Shown one piece after another: positions 1 to 5,854 of a stretch of 8,423 nt of DNA (its first letter is position 1; each line of letters starts with the position of its first letter). A program made the translations under genes and the position numbers. The stretch spans positions 1-8,423 of the forward strand of contig CANFJD010000106.1 in NCBI GenBank assembly GCA_947447315.1, written 5' to 3'. Below the pieces are notes generated by a model that was not told the origin of the DNA, did not search any database, and worked only from the letters and a program-made list of their open reading frames with translations. The stretch is from Fimbriimonadaceae bacterium. GTDB lineage: Bacteria > Armatimonadota > Fimbriimonadia > Fimbriimonadales > Fimbriimonadaceae.

Positions 1-969
1 CTCCAAGACAAAATCCACTTCTAGACCGTTTGAATCCCGCCAGTAGTAGATTCCCCCCGAAAGAGAGCCGTCTCCATGATTCCGCACCAATTCTCCGGCC
101 ACCATGTTTTCCCACAGCGCGCCCACGCGTTCGTGCGAGCGATACCGCTCTTCCGATTGAATCCCGAGCAGATAGGACAGCATCCCCGAATCCATCATGT
201 ACAGCTTAGGGGCTTTAATGATCCGCTTGGTGAAATTCTCGTGAAACGAGTTGATAACCAATGCGTGGTTCGCCGCGGTGGTGTAGCTGAGCCAATTGCT
301 AATGGTAGTGGGAGAAACGCCCACGTCATGCCCCATGTCGGTGTAATTAGCCAACTGTCCGCTTCTTCCCGCCGCAACGCGCAAGAACCGTTCATAGGCT
401 GCCAGATTCTCAATCCCCGCTCCCGACCGTACGTCTCGCTCCAAATAAGTAGCCAAGTACGAGGAGAAGAAGGATTCCGTGCTTCCCACCCACTGATTCT
501 GAAGCGCCGGAAAACCACCCCGAAGGCCGTACTGAACGGGATTCAGGCTCTTGGCTCTCGCCAGCTCCGCGTAGCTGAGTGTATTCAGCTCCAATATCCC
601 CGCCCGTCCGGCCAGTGATTCGCTCACGTCGTGCATCATCGCAAACTTCTGCGAACCGGTCAGTAGAAAACGTCCCCGCCGTCGCGGTTCCAGATCGACC
701 ACATACTTGATGAACCGCAACAGAGCCGGCGCGTACTGAATCTCATCCAGAATCACCGTCCCGCGAAAACTCTCCAGAAAAGCTAACGGGTCGTTAACCG
801 CACGTTCGGCATTCGACGGCAGATCAAATGTGACGTACTCCGCCTTGGGATACATTCGGCGGAGCAATGAGGTCTTTCCCGACTGTCGGCACCCCGTAAC
901 CAGCACCACCGGAAAGTTCCGGGCGTACCGCTTCACCACCTCCTCCTCTCGCCGACGTATCCAAGCCAC
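1..969 (-). CDS. AAA family ATPase with DUF4143 C-terminal domain (3' end outside window)
   Basis: The reading frame is open from 969 to the window edge (323 codons seen), so the C-terminus is missing. The order matches the AAA_14 + DUF4143 family: an Ile-Arg-Arg lead-in, a Walker A motif GCRQSGKT, Walker B VILDEIQ, the sensor-like LLTGSQKF, the hallmark YLATYLERDV, a small helical region (VSPTTISNWLSY), then ALWENMV and YYWRDSNGLEVDFVLE. That last part resembles the E...D/E-x-hydrophobic pattern of a nuclease-like fold. The family's cellular role is poorly known; a mobile or toxin-like role is only inference. No ATG fits. GTG at 969 keeps the conserved WIRRREEE lead-in and is preferred. GTG at 939 or 936 sits behind a good AGGAGG and could be the true start, at the cost of that lead-in. 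An in-frame TAA at 1002-1000 limits any upstream extension. It lies downstream of gdhA on the same strand but is separated by about 200 bp with palindromic sites, so it is probably its own transcription unit. The family call is firm; the start is uncertain. Confidence 0.9.
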   Translation of the reverse strand, partial: MAWIRRREEEVVKRYARNFPVVLVTGCRQSGKTSLLRRMYPKAEYVTFDLPSNAERAVNDPLAFLESFRGTVILDEIQYAPALLRFIKYVVDLEPRRRGRFLLTGSQKFAMMHDVSESLAGRAGILELNTLSYAELARAKSLNPVQYGLRGGFPALQNQWVGSTESFFSSYLATYLERDVRSGAGIENLAAYERFLRVAAGRSGQLANYTDMGHDVGVSPTTISNWLSYTTAANHALVINSFHENFTKRIIKAPKLYMMDSGMLSYLLGIQSEERYRSHERVGALWENMVAGELVRNHGDGSLSGGIYYWRDSNGLEVDFVLE

Positions 970-1015
970 TACCTTCGATAATACCCACCATAAAACCGGT
1001 TAATCGAAATTTTAG

Positions 1016-1034
1016 CTTTGTATTATCATAAAAT
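1016..1034 (-). promoter_or_regulatory. Candidate promoter/operator of the DUF4143 ATPase gene
   Basis: Read on the minus strand this segment is ATTTTATGATAATACAAAG. TATGATAAT contains a plausible -10 element (GATAAT or TATGAT), 53-61 bp upstream of the GTG start; no convincing -35 is visible. On the plus strand the segment matches 1134-1152 at 16 of 19 positions, with consensus CTTTGkATTATCATrAArT. Its GTATTATC (1020-1027) is mirrored by GATAATAC at 977-984. The overlap of a repeated palindrome half-site with the -10 suggests an operator, which is inference. Confidence 0.4.
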
Positions 1035-1113
1035 ACCCCCAAATTTCTCACGCAGAATCTGGAAAACGCTATCCCATCATCAACCATATTTGAAGCTAAC
1101 AGACCCAGAAAAC

Positions 1114-1148
1114 CATGATAATCCAAAGTGAAACTTTGGATTATCATG
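1114..1148. repeat. Perfect inverted repeat, 16-bp arms, 3-nt centre; possible gdhA terminator or operator
   Basis: The left arm is CATGATAATCCAAAGT (1114-1129), the centre GAA (1130-1132), and the right arm ACTTTGGATTATCATG (1133-1148). The arms match perfectly. It lies 21 nt past the gdhA stop codon. In the minus direction the hairpin is followed by GGTTTTC, a weak T tract, so it could end gdhA transcription. The arm is AT-rich for a terminator, and the same half-site recurs at 1016-1034 over the ATPase promoter, which favours a protein-binding site or a dual role. Confidence 0.7.
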
Positions 1149-1169
1149 AAGTCTATGAATGCCGTGAAT

Positions 1170-2423
1170 CTAGGGGAAAATGCCACGCCGAGTCGTCGCG
1201 TCTGCCACGCGCTTCACACCAATGACCAGCGCCGCCGTACGCATATCAGTCTTGTGCGCCCGCATCGCGGAATCAACCGCCTGATAGCTCGCCCGCATAA
1301 TCTTGGTGAGCTTAATGTTCACCTCCGACTCTTCCCAGAAGAAGTTCTGCAGGTCTTGCACCCACTCAAAATAGCTCACGATCACGCCGCCCGCATTTGC
1401 CAAGATATCGGGCACAATCAGCGTCCCTTTATCACTCAAAATCTGGTCGGCTTCCATGGTCGTGGGGCCATTCGCGCCCTCCACGATAATCCCCGCCTTA
1501 ATCCGGTCCGCATTATCCGCGGTGATCTGCGCCGAAATTGCCGCCGGAATCAGAACATCACAATCAAGCTCCAGCAGTTCCTGGTTTGAAACCTTCTGAG
1601 CATCCGGATACTCACCAATCCCGCCCTCACGACCCGCGTACCGCTGAAAAATCTCGCGAATCGGCAATCCATTCGGATTGTAGATGCCACCCAGCGCATC
1701 GGAGACGCCAACCACTTTCGCGCCCGCTTCTTCGGCAATCTTTGCCGCCGTCGCGCCGACATTTCCAAATCCCTGAACTACCACCCGGGCATTTCCAAGA
1801 TCGAGTCCGCGCGTTCGCGCCGCCTCTTCCAGCGCCACGACCACCCCCCGGCCGGTCGCTTCCACGCGTCCCTCAGAACCACCCAATTCGATGGGTTTAC
1901 CGGTAACCACGCCCGGGACGGTGTGCCCCGCTTGCATGGAAAACGTATCCATAATCCAGGCCATCACCTGAGCATTCGTGCCAATGTCCGGAGCCGGAAT
2001 ATCCCGCCTCTCCCCCAACATCGAGTTAATCTCAGTCACAAAACGGCGTGTAAGCTTTTCCAGCTCCCGCTTGCTCAGCTGCTTTGTGTCCACCTTCACC
2101 GCACCTTTAGCACCACCGTAAGGAATGTTCACCACCGCACATTTCCACGTCATCCACATGGCCAACGCCGAAGTTTCGTTTACATCAACATCCGGATGGT
2201 AGCGAATGCCACCCTTCGTAGGGCCACGGCTAGCGTTATGCTGAACTCGATAACCCTCAAATACTTGCACCGCCCCGCTATCCATCACCACCGGGAAGTT
2301 GACAATCAAACGTTTCTGAGGATTAGCCAGAACGCTGTGAAGGCCAGAGTCAAGTTCAAGATATTCAGCCGCTACCGCAAGTTGCTGGCGCGCCATTTCG
2401 AGGATATCAACGTGAGTGCTCAT
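1170..2423 (-). CDS. gdhA: Glutamate dehydrogenase (Glu/Leu/Phe/Val dehydrogenase family)
   Basis: The 417-aa protein has the normal length for the hexameric bacterial family. It interconverts glutamate with 2-oxoglutarate and ammonia in the cytosol. The N-terminal dimerisation/substrate domain holds GPTKGGIRYHP (substrate-binding K70), MTWKCAVV (K94), PYGGAKGAVK with catalytic K106, and PAPDIGTN with D146. The C-terminal Rossmann domain holds VVVQGFGNVG (about 214-223) with the GxGxxG-type loop, followed by VVGVSD with D242 at the end of the second strand. An acid there usually favours NAD(H), but cofactor choice is inference. GANGPTT and NAGGVIVSYFEW near residues 316-354 are typical of the family. 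Glutamate specificity over leucine or valine is likely from K70/K94 context but not proven. The start is ATG at 2423; no Shine-Dalgarno is visible (GAACAAACTCCC precedes it), and Met10 is an alternative without a better site. It begins 20 bp after mreD, so it is probably the last gene of the remA-mreBCD run. Confidence 0.93.
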   Translation of the reverse strand: MSTHVDILEMARQQLAVAAEYLELDSGLHSVLANPQKRLIVNFPVVMDSGAVQVFEGYRVQHNASRGPTKGGIRYHPDVDVNETSALAMWMTWKCAVVNIPYGGAKGAVKVDTKQLSKRELEKLTRRFVTEINSMLGERRDIPAPDIGTNAQVMAWIMDTFSMQAGHTVPGVVTGKPIELGGSEGRVEATGRGVVVALEEAARTRGLDLGNARVVVQGFGNVGATAAKIAEEAGAKVVGVSDALGGIYNPNGLPIREIFQRYAGREGGIGEYPDAQKVSNQELLELDCDVLIPAAISAQITADNADRIKAGIIVEGANGPTTMEADQILSDKGTLIVPDILANAGGVIVSYFEWVQDLQNFFWEESEVNIKLTKIMRASYQAVDSAMRAHKTDMRTAALVIGVKRVADATTRRGIFP

Positions 2424-2443
2424 GGGAGTTTGTTCGCGAGGAA

Positions 2444-2947
2444 TTACCGGTCATGGGCGGAATTACTCAGCACTTTGCCGATCGCCCAATCGAGCGGAAC
2501 CGCGAGTACTCCGTTGTAAATCGCCGTACCCATTGTAGCTAAGACGAACGCTCCCACGTTCACCGTCGGCGCAAGAAACAGCACCGCCGCCTGTCCCACC
2601 ACCACCGTCACCGCCGCCGTTAGAGCAGCGACCAGCGGACTCTGCGCCAGCTCAGACTGGTGAATCTTGCCCACCGTAAGTCCCGCAACAATCCGAGAAA
2701 CGCCGTACGCCGTCAAATTAGCTCCCGCCAATCCACCCTGCACAATCCCCGAAAGAAGACCCACGGTTGCCGATCCAAACGTAGGCATATACGGTGCCAA
2801 AACTGCCACCACCAGCAAAAGGTAGTTCGGCGCAAACGCCCCAATACTCACCGGGACCGCCGCCGACTGCTGACAACCTCCTGCCACCCACAGTAAAAGG
2901 CCGGCTACCAGTATCAGACGAAAAACTGGAGAATCGTCCTTTCTCAC
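2444..2947 (-). CDS. mreD: Rod shape-determining protein MreD
   Basis: The 167-aa protein is almost entirely hydrophobic, with about five to six predicted membrane segments (roughly residues 8-24, 38-57, 60-75, 84-95, 107-128 and 132-155). MreD is the integral membrane partner of MreC in the elongasome. Sequence identity alone is weak, as is usual for MreD; the call rests on length, topology and its place directly after mreC. The GTG start at 2947 overlaps the mreC TGA as GTGA, a 4-bp overlap typical of translational coupling. The N-terminal WVAGGC looks a little like a lipobox but has Ala at -3, so I do not read it as a lipoprotein. In many bacteria mreD is followed by PBP2 and RodA genes; here gdhA follows after 20 bp. 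Confidence 0.8.
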   Translation of the reverse strand: MRKDDSPVFRLILVAGLLLWVAGGCQQSAAVPVSIGAFAPNYLLLVVAVLAPYMPTFGSATVGLLSGIVQGGLAGANLTAYGVSRIVAGLTVGKIHQSELAQSPLVAALTAAVTVVVGQAAVLFLAPTVNVGAFVLATMGTAIYNGVLAVPLDWAIGKVLSNSAHDR

Positions 2948-3780
2948 CGCACCACCGAGACCTCGCGTACTTCGCCAATCTCCACTGCCGGATCCACCTG
3001 CGCCCGCTTCAGACCAAGTTCTGGATTGTCATCCACCGCAATTACACTCCCGATCACGATGCCCCTCGGAATGTGTTCGCCAAATCCGCTCGTAACAATC
3101 AAATCGCCCAGAGAGATTTGAGATTTCGGCTCAAAGAGCGTGAAACTCAGGGTCTGCGAGTCTTGTCCTTTCAAAAAGCCAGTCGAAGGTGGATTCCGGC
3201 TAATGTCCATCGCCCCCACCTTAACGCTCGGTGACGTCAGCAACAAAGCCTGACTAGAGTGCTTGTCCACCGTCTGCACGATCGCAAACAATCCGGCGGG
3301 CGTCGTTACTGGCATCCCCGCTCGCACCCCTTCCGCCTGTCCCACCGGTAGCGATATGCGGTTCACATCCGGGAAGTAACCCGAAACCTCCGTGACCAAG
3401 TTCGATTTACCGGGGATTGAAGGCAGATTCTGCAATTGCCTCAAGGTATCCACCTCTCGATTCAGTCGCGTCACCTGCTCCGTGTACATGCTCATGGCCG
3501 CAACCTCTGCACGTAACGCTCGGTTGTCTGCTTCCAAAAGGCGCACATCCGCAAACCCCGATCGGAAATTGCCTAATCCCTGAACTACTCCCGCTGCTAG
3601 CCGAGAAATCGGACCACAAACAGTCTGCACCGCATGCGAGACCGGATCAAGCCGGTTCACCACGCGTGCATCACTCTGGATCTTCCCCAGTGTTCCGGCG
3701 ATTACCACCAAAATGATGATTCCCGCCACCCATCGCCAGGGCGAAGGGGCATTGCGAGTGGGATCGGCGTATTTTCTCAC
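2944..3780 (-). CDS. mreC: Rod shape-determining protein MreC
   Basis: The 278-aa protein is of typical length. It has a short basic cytoplasmic N-terminus, one membrane segment (about 16-33, WVAGIIILVVIAG), a periplasmic coiled coil (about 76-118, leucine/charged heptads such as LLEADNRALRAEV), and the paired beta-barrel domains with the family pattern GVRAGMPVTTPAGLFAIV (about 151-168) and SLGDLIVTSGFGEHIPRGI (about 223-241). MreC bridges MreB to the penicillin-binding proteins of lateral wall synthesis. I chose GTG at 3780: an earlier ATG at 3885 would place 105 bp inside mreB, and the residues gained look like a frame shadow of mreB. No clear Shine-Dalgarno precedes GTG. The mreB stop lies 16 bp upstream, so translation may depend on coupling. 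TTG at 3786 is a weaker alternative start. Confidence 0.9.
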   Translation of the reverse strand: MRKYADPTRNAPSPWRWVAGIIILVVIAGTLGKIQSDARVVNRLDPVSHAVQTVCGPISRLAAGVVQGLGNFRSGFADVRLLEADNRALRAEVAAMSMYTEQVTRLNREVDTLRQLQNLPSIPGKSNLVTEVSGYFPDVNRISLPVGQAEGVRAGMPVTTPAGLFAIVQTVDKHSSQALLLTSPSVKVGAMDISRNPPSTGFLKGQDSQTLSFTLFEPKSQISLGDLIVTSGFGEHIPRGIVIGSVIAVDDNPELGLKRAQVDPAVEIGEVREVSVVR

Positions 3781-3796
3781 GGCCAAAGATTGGAAA

Positions 3797-4858
3797 CTAC
3801 GGTCGGGACGATTTCTCCAGCATCTTCCGAATGAGCGGATTCTCGTGCATCGCTTCCACCACCATGCCGGTGCCGATTGCCACACAACTCAGCGGATCCT
3901 TAGCGATCAGAACCGGCATCTTGGTTTCGTTGGCAATGAGCTTATCAATTCCCCGCAGCAGTGCACCGCCACCCGCTAACACAATCCCATAGTCCATCGC
4001 GTCCGCCGCCAACTCGGGGGGCGTCGCCTCAAGCGTCAGCTTGACCGCTTCCACGATCGCGCTCAAAGGCTCCTGAATGGCCATCCGCACCTCTTCGCTT
4101 GTCAGCACCGCACTGCGTGGCAAGCCGCTCACCAGATCCCTACCCTTAATGGTCATCTCTAGCTCCTGCTCCAGTTGGTACGCCGATCCTATCTGGATCT
4201 TTGCCGTCTCCGCGGTTTTCTCCCCGATAAAAAGGTTGTAGGCACGGCGGACGTAGCTCGTTATCGCCTCGTCTAGTTCATCGCCCGCGACTCGGATGCT
4301 TCTCGAATGTACGATGCCACCCAACGAAATCACCGCGACTTCGGTGGTGCCGCCGCCGATATCCACGATCATGGAACCGCTTGGTTCATCGACGGGGAGT
4401 CCCGCTCCAAACGCCGCCGCCATCGGCTCTTCGATAACAAACGCCTGGGTGGCTCCCGCTTTCTTGGCCGCCTGCAGCACCGCGCGTCGCTCCACTTCCG
4501 TAACGCCACTCGGAATGCCGACCACGACGGTCTTTCGCAACAGGAAACGACCGCTCACCTTTCCGATGAAGTAAGCAAGCATACGTTCCGTTTGCTCAAA
4601 ATCGGCGATAACGCCATCGCGCAAGGGTCTGGTGGCCACAATATGCCCCGGGGTGCGACCCAGCATTCGCTTAGCCTCTTCTCCCACCGCCATCACCTCA
4701 CCGGTGTCCTTGTTGATCGCGATGACGCTCGGCTCGCGAAGCATCACCCCCCGTCCCCCTACGTGGACCAGCGTATTCGCTGTCCCCAGGTCAATCCCGA
4801 TATCACGTCCAAATCGATGGCTCAATCGGCCCAAGAATCCGCTACCGTTACTTTTCAT
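3797..4858 (-). CDS. mreB: Rod shape-determining protein MreB (bacterial actin)
   Basis: The 353-aa protein has all actin-fold nucleotide motifs: phosphate-1 IGIDLGTANT (about 20-29), the catalytic-region Glu in VIEEPMAAAFGAG (about 141-153), phosphate-2 IVDIGGGTTEVAVI (about 164-177), and the adenosine motif GIVLAGGGALLRGID (about 291-305). MreB polymerises under the inner membrane and guides cell-wall elongation; SGRFLLRK (about 102-109) may form the hydrophobic membrane-contact loop known in the family. Start choice: ATG at 4858 is 3 nt after GGAGG and begins MKSNGSGFLGRL, so the 20 extra residues from an ATG at 4918 are not needed. It overlaps the end of remA by 11 bp. The pair is therefore probably co-transcribed and coupled. 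Several species carry more than one MreB paralogue; whether this is the main one cannot be told here. Confidence 0.96.
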   Translation of the reverse strand: MKSNGSGFLGRLSHRFGRDIGIDLGTANTLVHVGGRGVMLREPSVIAINKDTGEVMAVGEEAKRMLGRTPGHIVATRPLRDGVIADFEQTERMLAYFIGKVSGRFLLRKTVVVGIPSGVTEVERRAVLQAAKKAGATQAFVIEEPMAAAFGAGLPVDEPSGSMIVDIGGGTTEVAVISLGGIVHSRSIRVAGDELDEAITSYVRRAYNLFIGEKTAETAKIQIGSAYQLEQELEMTIKGRDLVSGLPRSAVLTSEEVRMAIQEPLSAIVEAVKLTLEATPPELAADAMDYGIVLAGGGALLRGIDKLIANETKMPVLIAKDPLSCVAIGTGMVVEAMHENPLIRKMLEKSSRP

Positions 4859-5171
4859 CGCCCTCCAATGGCGTGTCCAATTCCGCTTCCGATTCTTCGA
4901 GGCTCGAAGCGGTACCAAGCGCCAGCTCCACCGTGCCGAGTCGCTTCGAAAGCGTTTCTTGGCTAATCGCCGAGAGAATCACGGCATTCCCGGTGGTGAA
5001 GATCACTGATTTCGTACGGCGTCCTTGCGTAGCGTCAATCAACTGACCTTCTTTGCGCAAATTCTGAATGAGTCGCCGCATTGGTGCGCTTTCGCTACTC
5101 ACCAAGGCGACGATCTTTTCCGTCATCACGAAGTTATAAAAACCAACATTGAGGACGGCAGGCGCAGGCAT
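4848..5171 (-). CDS. remA: RemA/DUF370-family regulatory protein
   Basis: The 107-aa protein aligns over its first 78 residues with RemA of Bacillus subtilis: LNVGFYNFV, LVSSESAPMRRLIQ, LIDATQGRRTKSVI, VILSAISQETLSKRLG. In Bacillus RemA is a DNA-binding activator of biofilm-matrix and osmoprotection genes. From memory of that family, paired arginines (here GRR, R51-R52) and a basic residue at position 18 (here K19) contribute to DNA binding, and Pro30 matches a residue whose mutation impairs RemA. The protein carries an acidic tail of about 25 residues (ASSLEESEAELD onward) that is not needed for the fold and looks longer than in Bacillus. ATG at 5171 has AAAGG 8 nt upstream. It is the first gene of a run with mreBCD, overlapping mreB by 11 bp. 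The family call is firm; that it regulates shape or wall genes is inference from position. The symbol is used by homology. Confidence 0.88.
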   Translation of the reverse strand: MPAPAVLNVGFYNFVMTEKIVALVSSESAPMRRLIQNLRKEGQLIDATQGRRTKSVIFTTGNAVILSAISQETLSKRLGTVELALGTASSLEESEAELDTPLEGDEK

Positions 5172-5238
5172 GTTTTGAACCTTTCAAAGCCGGAGCTCCT
5201 AAAAAAACTCCCGGCAAATTGAGAATTGGACCCTTCGA

Positions 5239-5266
5239 ATTGTACCGGTCAAATTAGCCCAACAAA
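5239..5266 (-). promoter_or_regulatory. Candidate promoter of the remA-mreBCD-gdhA run
   Basis: On the minus strand TTTGTT (5266-5261) and TACAAT (5244-5239) are separated by 16 bp. The -10 is good (5 of 6); the -35 is weak. It lies about 70 bp upstream of the remA start, leaving room for a leader with AAAGG before ATG. The -35 sits in the T-rich tail of the terminator of the upstream gene, so terminator and promoter are directly joined. Confidence 0.4.
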
Positions 5267-5299
5267 GAAAAATGGAGAGAAACCGATAGGTTCTCTCCA
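5262..5299 (-). terminator. Intrinsic terminator of the small Gly/Pro-rich membrane protein gene
   Basis: On the minus strand the stem is TGGAGAGAACC pairing with GGTTTCTCTCCA (one bulged base), with loop TATC, followed by TTTTTCTTTGTT. The plus-strand hairpin spans 5273-5299. It starts 33 nt past the stop codon at 5332. The strong stem and T tract fit a classic rho-independent terminator. Confidence 0.8.
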
Positions 5300-5331
5300 C
5301 TTCCGACTTTTTTAACGATTGAGGATGGGTA

Positions 5332-5691
5332 CTAGTCGTCTCCGCGAGACTTCGAGGTTGAGCCACCGGCCGCCCCGGCTCGATTGCCCAAGCCACTAGG
5401 AGGAGCCGCACCCGGAGCACCGCGGAATCCGGCCGGAGGACCTCCAGGTCCGCCAAAACCACCCGGAGGTCCACCAGGACCGCCAAAACCACCGCCCGCA
5501 GCAGAAGTACCGCCGCTCAAGCCGTTTGTGTAAACCACCGTCGTATCGGGAAGCTTCACCGCCGAAGTTTCAACCTTCGGAGCGGGCTGCGGTTCCACCG
5601 GCTTGCGGGCCGTAAAGTAGAAACCGGCGACGAATCCAAGGGCAAACACACCTGCCACGATGGATACGATAAGGTCGTTCTGGTTCTTCAT
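5332..5691 (-). CDS. Small single-pass membrane protein with Gly/Pro-rich tail, function unknown
   Basis: I do not recognise a family for this 119-aa protein. Residues 1-6 are polar, 7-27 (LIVSIVAGVFALGFVAGFYF) form one clear membrane helix, 28-60 are Pro/Val/Thr-rich, and 66-119 are low-complexity Gly/Pro/Ala ending in a charged SKSRGDD. Residues 68-77 and 78-87 are a tandem 10-residue repeat GFGGPGGPP(G/A). The helix could be a signal anchor with the flexible tail outside the cytoplasm; the positive residues ARK follow the helix, so orientation is not certain. ATG at 5691 has AGGAG 9 nt upstream. It is a single-gene unit: an intrinsic terminator follows, and the DAHP synthase gene lies divergently upstream. 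The coding call is supported by the ribosome site, the terminator and the neat topology; low-complexity composition makes homology calls unreliable. Confidence 0.75.
   Translation of the reverse strand: MKNQNDLIVSIVAGVFALGFVAGFYFTARKPVEPQPAPKVETSAVKLPDTTVVYTNGLSGGTSAAGGGFGGPGGPPGGFGGPGGPPAGFRGAPGAAPPSGLGNRAGAAGGSTSKSRGDD
5431..5490. repeat. Two tandem 30-bp copies encoding a 10-residue GFGGPGGPP(G/A) repeat
   Basis: Segments 5431-5460 and 5461-5490 match at 25 of 30 positions, including an identical final 10 bases (CGCCAAAACC). They lie in frame inside the small membrane protein gene and encode the same decapeptide except for the last residue. Such in-frame tandem repeats can change copy number by slippage. 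Confidence 0.8.
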
Positions 5692-5794
5692 GTCCTAATG
5701 CTCCTATTGTAGACGCAATTTCTAACAAAGTCGTCACTAGCCGCCCGACTTTCTCCCGTCATCCGGGTTAGAAAGCGTGACGGCCTTGGAATTC

Positions 5795-5823
5795 GGAACC
5801 TGTCAAACTGATAGGCAAGTTCC
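5795..5823 (+). other. Imperfect hairpin upstream of the DAHP synthase gene
   Basis: GGAAC (5795-5799) pairs with GTTCC (5819-5823), and CTGTC (5800-5804) pairs with GATAG (5810-5814) with one G-U, leaving a GCAA bulge and loop AAACT. It lies 31 bp before the preferred ATG at 5855. It may be an mRNA leader structure or an operator; if translation starts at GTG 5777 it would be coding. No convincing promoter was found between 5692 and 5854. Confidence 0.25.
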
Positions 5824-5854
5824 CGGCGCGGCGCTCGGGTCCAAAAAGTCATAT

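Noticed and set aside
824..1186. Minus-strand 120-codon frame running through the palindrome into the ATPase gene
   Set aside because: It has Gly-rich translation (ARGGGGEAVRPE) and no family match, and it lies out of frame with the clear Walker A frame over the same bases.
2868..2925. Lipoprotein signal at the MreD N-terminus (WVAGGC)
   Set aside because: The -3 position is Ala rather than Leu/Val/Ile, and the rest of the protein is a multi-pass membrane protein following mreC.
3781..3885. Longer mreC start at ATG 3885 giving 313 residues
   Set aside because: It would overlap the end of mreB by 89 bp, and the extra residues look like a shadow of mreB codons; GTG 3780 yields a normal MreC N-terminus with the membrane helix at residue 16.
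5706..5711. TACAAT (minus strand) as -10 of the small membrane protein gene
   Set aside because: It directly abuts the AGGAG ribosome site, so a transcript starting about 7 nt downstream would lack that site.
5801..5806. Perfect TTGACA on the minus strand as a -35
   Set aside because: No -10-like hexamer lies 16-18 bp downstream (CCGTCA region), so it does not make a supported promoter.
5777..5854. 26-residue N-terminal extension of the DAHP synthase from GTG 5777
   Set aside because: E. coli AroG aligns from the Met at 5855; the extension has no counterpart and no better ribosome site.
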